DNA of 64,000 bases from PHAA01 sp034927445 (GTDB lineage Bacteria > Bacillota > Syntrophomonadia > Syntrophomonadales > Syntrophomonadaceae), in contig JAYFPZ010000028.1 in the NCBI GenBank assembly GCA_034927445.1, positions 29,324 through 93,323 of the forward strand, read 5' to 3'. Position 1 is the stretch's first letter; each line of letters begins with the position of its first letter. The position numbers and the translations under genes are program-made. Positions 60,734 through 64,000 of the stretch are shown piece after piece. Under the pieces are notes generated by a model that saw only the letters and a list, made by a program, of their open reading frames with translations, was not told the DNA's origin and searched no databases.

Positions 60734-62026
60734 TTAGGTATTTTTAGGTTCCAGACGCACATACTTGCTTGCACCGAAAAGAATAGCCGAAATTATACCA
60801 AAGATGCAACATACGGTGAAAGCACCGTTATAACCATAATGTGAGCCAACAAAAAATCCGGTAATTATTGGAGCCAGAGAAGCAAATGCATTGCCTACGA
60901 AGTTATATACTCCACCTACACCGCCGGCCTGTCCATAAGGGGCAATATCTCCGGGAATAGCCCATACATTGGCCGCGCCAAATGCAAATATACCCATGAA
61001 AGCACTAAGGTATACAATCGCTCCAGTAGCAGTCGTTGCCTGCATGGTCAAAAATATAAACACCGATGCACCAAGCATTGCCATTGACATACCAGTTCTT
61101 CTCACCGCCGTTACTGACGCTCCGGCGCGTTGCCACCTATCCCAGACGGCACCACCTAATAATTCACATATAACTGCCGTGGCATAAGGAATCATAGCTG
61201 CAACACCCATCTTGGAAAGAGTCAATCCCCGCTCTTGGGTAAAATAGGCGGGCATCCAGGTATTGAAAACAGTCCAAACGTACAAATAAAGACCATAGGC
61301 TATGGCTATCTTAAGGACGGTAGGATATAAAAATAATTTTAACATAGGAATTGGTTTGACATGGACTTGACCTTCTGATGATACTACCTCATCCTGGCGA
61401 ATATAATCAAGTTCTTCTTTGGTAATAGTCGGATGCGTGGAGGGTTCATGATAGGTTAGGTGCCATATAACTGCATATATAACTGCAATTATACCACTGA
61501 TGACAAAAGAGGTTCTCCATCCCCAATTAAGGATTAACCAAGCTACCAGAGGAGGTGTAAACGCTGAACCCAATCTGGCGCAACAGTCAAAACAGGCCGA
61601 ACAGAAAGTCCTTTCCTTTATTGGTGTCCATACTGAAACTACCCGCGCACTGGCAGGAAACCCTGGCGCTTCTGTAAATCCAAGCAAAATACGAATAATG
61701 AAGAAACTCGTGAAACTCGAGCAGGCTCCGGTTAATATAGTAACTATACCCCAGCCGGCGGCTGAACCGGTAATTGCCCACTTGGGTCCAAACTTGTTAA
61801 TGAATCCACCAACCGGCAACATAATCAAAGTGTATGCCCAGAAGAAGGCCGAGCCCATGAAACCTATTTGGGCTGCACTAAGACCAAATTCTTTCATGAT
61901 AGTTGGAACAGCTACGCTAAAATTTGTCCGGTCCAAATAGTTAATGGCTATCATCATAGATACCATAAAGACAACAAAATAACGCTTATTACCAGCTGGT
62001 TTGTCAATACTCGGACTCAATTTCAA
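60734..62026 (-). CDS. MFS transporter, anion:cation symporter type
   Basis: 430 residues with 12 predicted spans. The start KRYFVVFMVSMMIAINYLDRTNFSVAVPTIMKEFGLSAAQIGFMGSAFFWAYTLM-like pattern (NYLDR, AFFWAYT) is typical of the ACS family that carries hexuronates, galactonate, glucarate or related acids by proton symport. GFTEAPGFPASARVVSVW is the conserved loop after span 4. First gene of the transporter-dehydrogenase operon. Confidence 0.9.
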   Translation of the reverse strand: MKLSPSIDKPAGNKRYFVVFMVSMMIAINYLDRTNFSVAVPTIMKEFGLSAAQIGFMGSAFFWAYTLIMLPVGGFINKFGPKWAITGSAAGWGIVTILTGACSSFTSFFIIRILLGFTEAPGFPASARVVSVWTPIKERTFCSACFDCCARLGSAFTPPLVAWLILNWGWRTSFVISGIIAVIYAVIWHLTYHEPSTHPTITKEELDYIRQDEVVSSEGQVHVKPIPMLKLFLYPTVLKIAIAYGLYLYVWTVFNTWMPAYFTQERGLTLSKMGVAAMIPYATAVICELLGGAVWDRWQRAGASVTAVRRTGMSMAMLGASVFIFLTMQATTATGAIVYLSAFMGIFAFGAANVWAIPGDIAPYGQAGGVGGVYNFVGNAFASLAPIITGFFVGSHYGYNGAFTVCCIFGIISAILFGASKYVRLEPKNT

Positions 62027-62080
62027 CTCCTCCTCTTAGAATTAATCCGCGCAAATATTAATGGAAAGGCCCATTCTCTC

Positions 62081-62155
62081 TTTAGATCCCCCCCCTCTTT
62101 ATTAAAAGCTTTCCAATATTTAGATCCCCCCTCTTTATTAAAGATCTTTCCAATT
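62081..62155. repeat. Tandem duplication upstream of the MFS gene
   Basis: TTTAGATCCCCCCCCTCTTTATTAAAAGCTTTCCAATA (62,081-62,118) is followed directly by a near copy (62,119-62,155) with a shorter C-run. Slippage at the C-run probably explains the length difference. It lies within the likely leader of the operon. Confidence 0.8.
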
Positions 62156-62214
62156 AGGAAGACGTCCGTGTAGCACCTGTGAAAAAATCCCTAACTTATT
62201 TAAAAGCAATAAGT

Positions 62215-62244
62215 ATACCAATAAATAGGAGTATTAATTGGTAT
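62215..62244. promoter_or_regulatory. Inverted repeat, possible operator of the MFS operon
   Basis: ATACCAAT (62,215-62,222) and ATTGGTAT (62,237-62,244), perfect arms 14 bases apart, about 190 bases upstream of the MFS start. No regulator gene is adjacent. The remaining gap from 62,245 to 62,636 shows no gene. Confidence 0.4.
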
Positions 62245-62636
62245 GATTTTCGGTTTGTCGTTTTACGGTGGTTTGAAGATGAACTTTTTTGATTAAGAAG
62301 GAGTGTATTTTTATCTTAGTAATTTTAGAAAGAGTATATTGAGGCAGGTTGTGATAGTACAGATTCGAACTGTTCTATTTAAACACATAGTTGGCCGCTC
62401 AAATTGTCCCATTCTGGTTCGTTTTAATTGATTCCCTCTGCTTGATATTTTACGGTTGCGCCATCGTCGCATAGGTTTTGGCTTCAACCTTTAGAGTTTT
62501 ATCTGTTTTTTCGAGTAATTACTATAAAAAAATCAGGGCTGGCGCCTTGGTTTTTAATCAATCTCTTCATATCTTTGTCTACACTCCTTTGACTACAATT
62601 TTATGGTTTTAGCGTTAAAACCGATTTCGTTAATAT

Positions 62637-62740
62637 TTACAGATTATTAAGCTACTCATGAAGAGATCAGGCCGCTCTGTTGCCAGCTCCCATTGCTTGA
62701 ATAACAGTAGCCGCACCTGTTACATATCACGCCAGCCAAG
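62637..62740 (-). pseudogene. Decayed 3' end of a glutamate-synthase-like flavoprotein
   Basis: On the - strand the codons give GDM, then after a one-base deletion VTGAATVIQAMGAGNRAA, then a stop, SLHE, a stop, LNNL and the final stop. This parallels the end of the intact gene at 63,832 (GDLVTGAATVVQAINGGRKAAHAINEYLNTL). One frameshift and two in-frame stops show that it is dead. Confidence 0.75.
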
Positions 62741-62805
62741 ATCCAACGACCTTAGCATGAATTTGGCTTTAAGCTTTCTCATCCATCTGAATATAAATAA
62801 GATGT

Positions 62806-63645
62806 TTAAAGTCCTTGGGCCACCTCCAGCAGGTGCATACTGATTATGCTAACTTCCTTTACGCTGGCTGATAATTCCTGTGAGGCAGCGGCTTGTCTTT
62901 CCGTTGCCTCCATTGATCTTTGATTGGCACCCGTCATTTCCCCGATAGCAAGCGTAATTTCTCTCAAGGTTTGGTCAACGTTACTAGAAAAGTCAGATGT
63001 CTTATTAGAAAGGCTGGTAAATTCTTTAGCGATAACGTCCAATCCTCTGCCCGCCTCTCCTAGCCGAGCCGTTTCAATCATCATGTTGAGTGCAATCATT
63101 TTAATATAGGCGTTTATATCTTTGATCCCTTTCAGTATCTTTTGAATTTGCTGGACCACATTTTCCACCCGTTCTGTTTTATCTATAATGTTGCGGGACT
63201 GCAGCATAATCTCTTCTGCCCCGACTGCCACCTCTGCAGATGTCTGAGCTAATACTTCGGTAAATTCTGTAATTTGCTGGGCACTATGAATAACTTTATG
63301 ATGGATTGCTCTACTTTTCGATAATCCTAGAACACCTATGACTTCATTTTGATCATCCGGATTAAACAGAGGAATAGCAATTACGTTAGCTTCATAACCA
63401 TAGACTTCTTCAGGAAGTTGATAATAGATGACTGTATTGGCATCAATTGCTTTCCGGGCTGTTCCCCCCTTTAAAATAAGGTCTCCAACATCAAATGCAT
63501 CTCCTGGTGAATTTTTCCCTTGGACCTTACCTATAAACCTTTCAGTATCACACAACCATATACAAATCCCATCGGTACAAAAATACTTTAAGACCGGTAG
63601 TACCTCCATAAAATTTTTCAAATACGACTCCTTTGACAAGGGCAT
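62806..63645 (-). CDS. Soluble methyl-accepting-chemotaxis-like sensor
   Basis: 280 residues without membrane spans. The first roughly 115 form a PAS/GAF-like sensor (DGICIWLCDTERFIGKVQG ... VYGYEANVIAIPLFNPDDQNEVIGVLGLS). The rest is a short coiled-coil signalling domain whose tip reads IALNMMIETARLGEAGRGLDVIAKEFTSL, a degenerate form of the usual ALNAAIEAARAGE.GRGFAVVA hairpin. It may sense a cytoplasmic ligand and signal to CheA/CheW or act otherwise. The ATG at 63,645 follows TAGGCGGTG. Confidence 0.82.
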   Translation of the reverse strand: MPLSKESYLKNFMEVLPVLKYFCTDGICIWLCDTERFIGKVQGKNSPGDAFDVGDLILKGGTARKAIDANTVIYYQLPEEVYGYEANVIAIPLFNPDDQNEVIGVLGLSKSRAIHHKVIHSAQQITEFTEVLAQTSAEVAVGAEEIMLQSRNIIDKTERVENVVQQIQKILKGIKDINAYIKMIALNMMIETARLGEAGRGLDVIAKEFTSLSNKTSDFSSNVDQTLREITLAIGEMTGANQRSMEATERQAAASQELSASVKEVSIISMHLLEVAQGL

Positions 63646-63728
63646 CACCGCCTAACATAAATTACCTTTTCCGAGATTGAGACAACTTCATTATGTTGAA
63701 GAAGCTATGGGTTTGGGTTATGTTCATT

Positions 63729-63770
63729 AATGGATAAAACCCAGGACGCAGGCCCTGGGTTTTATCCATT
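63729..63770. terminator. Strong bidirectional hairpin
   Basis: A perfect 17-bp stem, AATGGATAAAACCCAGG (63,729-63,745) with CCTGGGTTTTATCCATT (63,754-63,770), around an 8-base loop. It stands downstream of the gene at the right edge and upstream of the chemoreceptor-like gene. Confidence 0.8.
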
Positions 63771-63831
63771 TTCCAAGCATTTTTTGTGACCAATTGCTAT
63801 GGCCTTTATTACCTCTATCAAATCGCTATTC

Positions 63832-64000
63832 TTACAAAGTATTAAGATATTCGTTAATGGCATGGGCTGCCTTTCTGCCTCCATTAATTGCCTGAACTAC
63901 CGTAGCGGCTCCCGTTACTAAATCACCACCGGCATAAACTCCTGTTTTACTTGTCTTACCGGTTGCCTCATCAATAGTAACCATTCCACTCTTATTGGTT
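63832..64000 (-). CDS. Glutamate synthase small-subunit-like FAD/NAD oxidoreductase, C-terminus only
   Basis: Only the last 55 codons are in the window; the gene continues beyond the right edge. MVTIDEATGKTSKTGVYAGGDLVTGAATVVQAINGGRKAA holds the FAD-binding GVYAGGD motif of the GltD/NADPH-dependent glutamate-synthase-like family (also in SudA and dihydropyrimidine dehydrogenase). It ends with NEYLNTL and TAA. Two decayed relatives of this 3' end lie at 62,637 and perhaps 57,428. Confidence 0.85.
   Translation of the reverse strand, partial: TNKSGMVTIDEATGKTSKTGVYAGGDLVTGAATVVQAINGGRKAAHAINEYLNTL

Overview
The window holds two different things. Positions 1 to about 28,700 are the right-hand part of an integrated siphophage-like prophage; its early and left end lies outside the window. 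The rest, to 64,000, is chromosome of a low-to-mid GC, Gram-positive, probably strictly anaerobic Clostridia-type bacterium (Syntrophomonadaceae or Peptococcaceae-like; inferred, not proven). The reasons are the cggR-gap-pgk-tpiA-gpmI-eno-secG-rnr-smpB-ssrA order, rapZ-whiA, a membrane proton/sodium pyrophosphatase, and a tmRNA tag ending in YALAA.

Prophage layout, all on the + strand: replication and recombination tail end (VRR-NUC nuclease, SNF2 helicase), a sigma-like late regulator, a probable late promoter with tandem TGAGGGA boxes, HNH nuclease, probable cos region, small terminase, ParB-methyltransferase fusion, three small phage genes, large terminase, an AT-rich cargo cassette (HigB toxin, HigA fused to an ImmA/IrrE-type peptidase, hypoxanthine/uracil-DNA glycosylase), then portal, ClpP-like protease, HK97-type capsid, head-tail connectors, tail tube with an Ig-like domain, G/GT tail chaperones made by a -1 frameshift at CCCAAAG, tape measure, baseplate and fibre-type genes, holin and amidase. 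It ends with an integration module (HTH/zinc protein, a small SHOCT-like protein and two tandem large serine recombinases) against the 3' end of the tmRNA gene.

Chromosome layout, mostly on the - strand: ssrA, smpB, rnr, an HD hydrolase, an esterase, a lone + strand SIR2-domain gene, hppA, secG, the glycolytic operon under CggR with an extended -10 promoter and a CggR-like operator, rpoN, whiA, rapZ, a sugar-phosphate isomerase, a ROK kinase, a DUF362 ferredoxin-type protein, a Cof-type phosphatase, a PF04020 membrane protein and uvrC. From 55.8 kb onwards lies a metabolic and stress cluster: two universal stress proteins, a monooxygenase, two short-chain dehydrogenases, an MFS carrier, a soluble chemoreceptor-like protein and, at the edge, the end of a glutamate-synthase-like flavoprotein. 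This last part carries clear signs of duplication and decay.

Unexplained structure includes at least two dispersed intergenic repeat families (one a MITE-like element with long terminal inverted repeats), a third short inverted-repeat element, a 38-bp perfect palindrome at the toxin-antitoxin promoter, and three genes whose best-placed start codon is a near-cognate of AUG (ATC, ATT, ACG).
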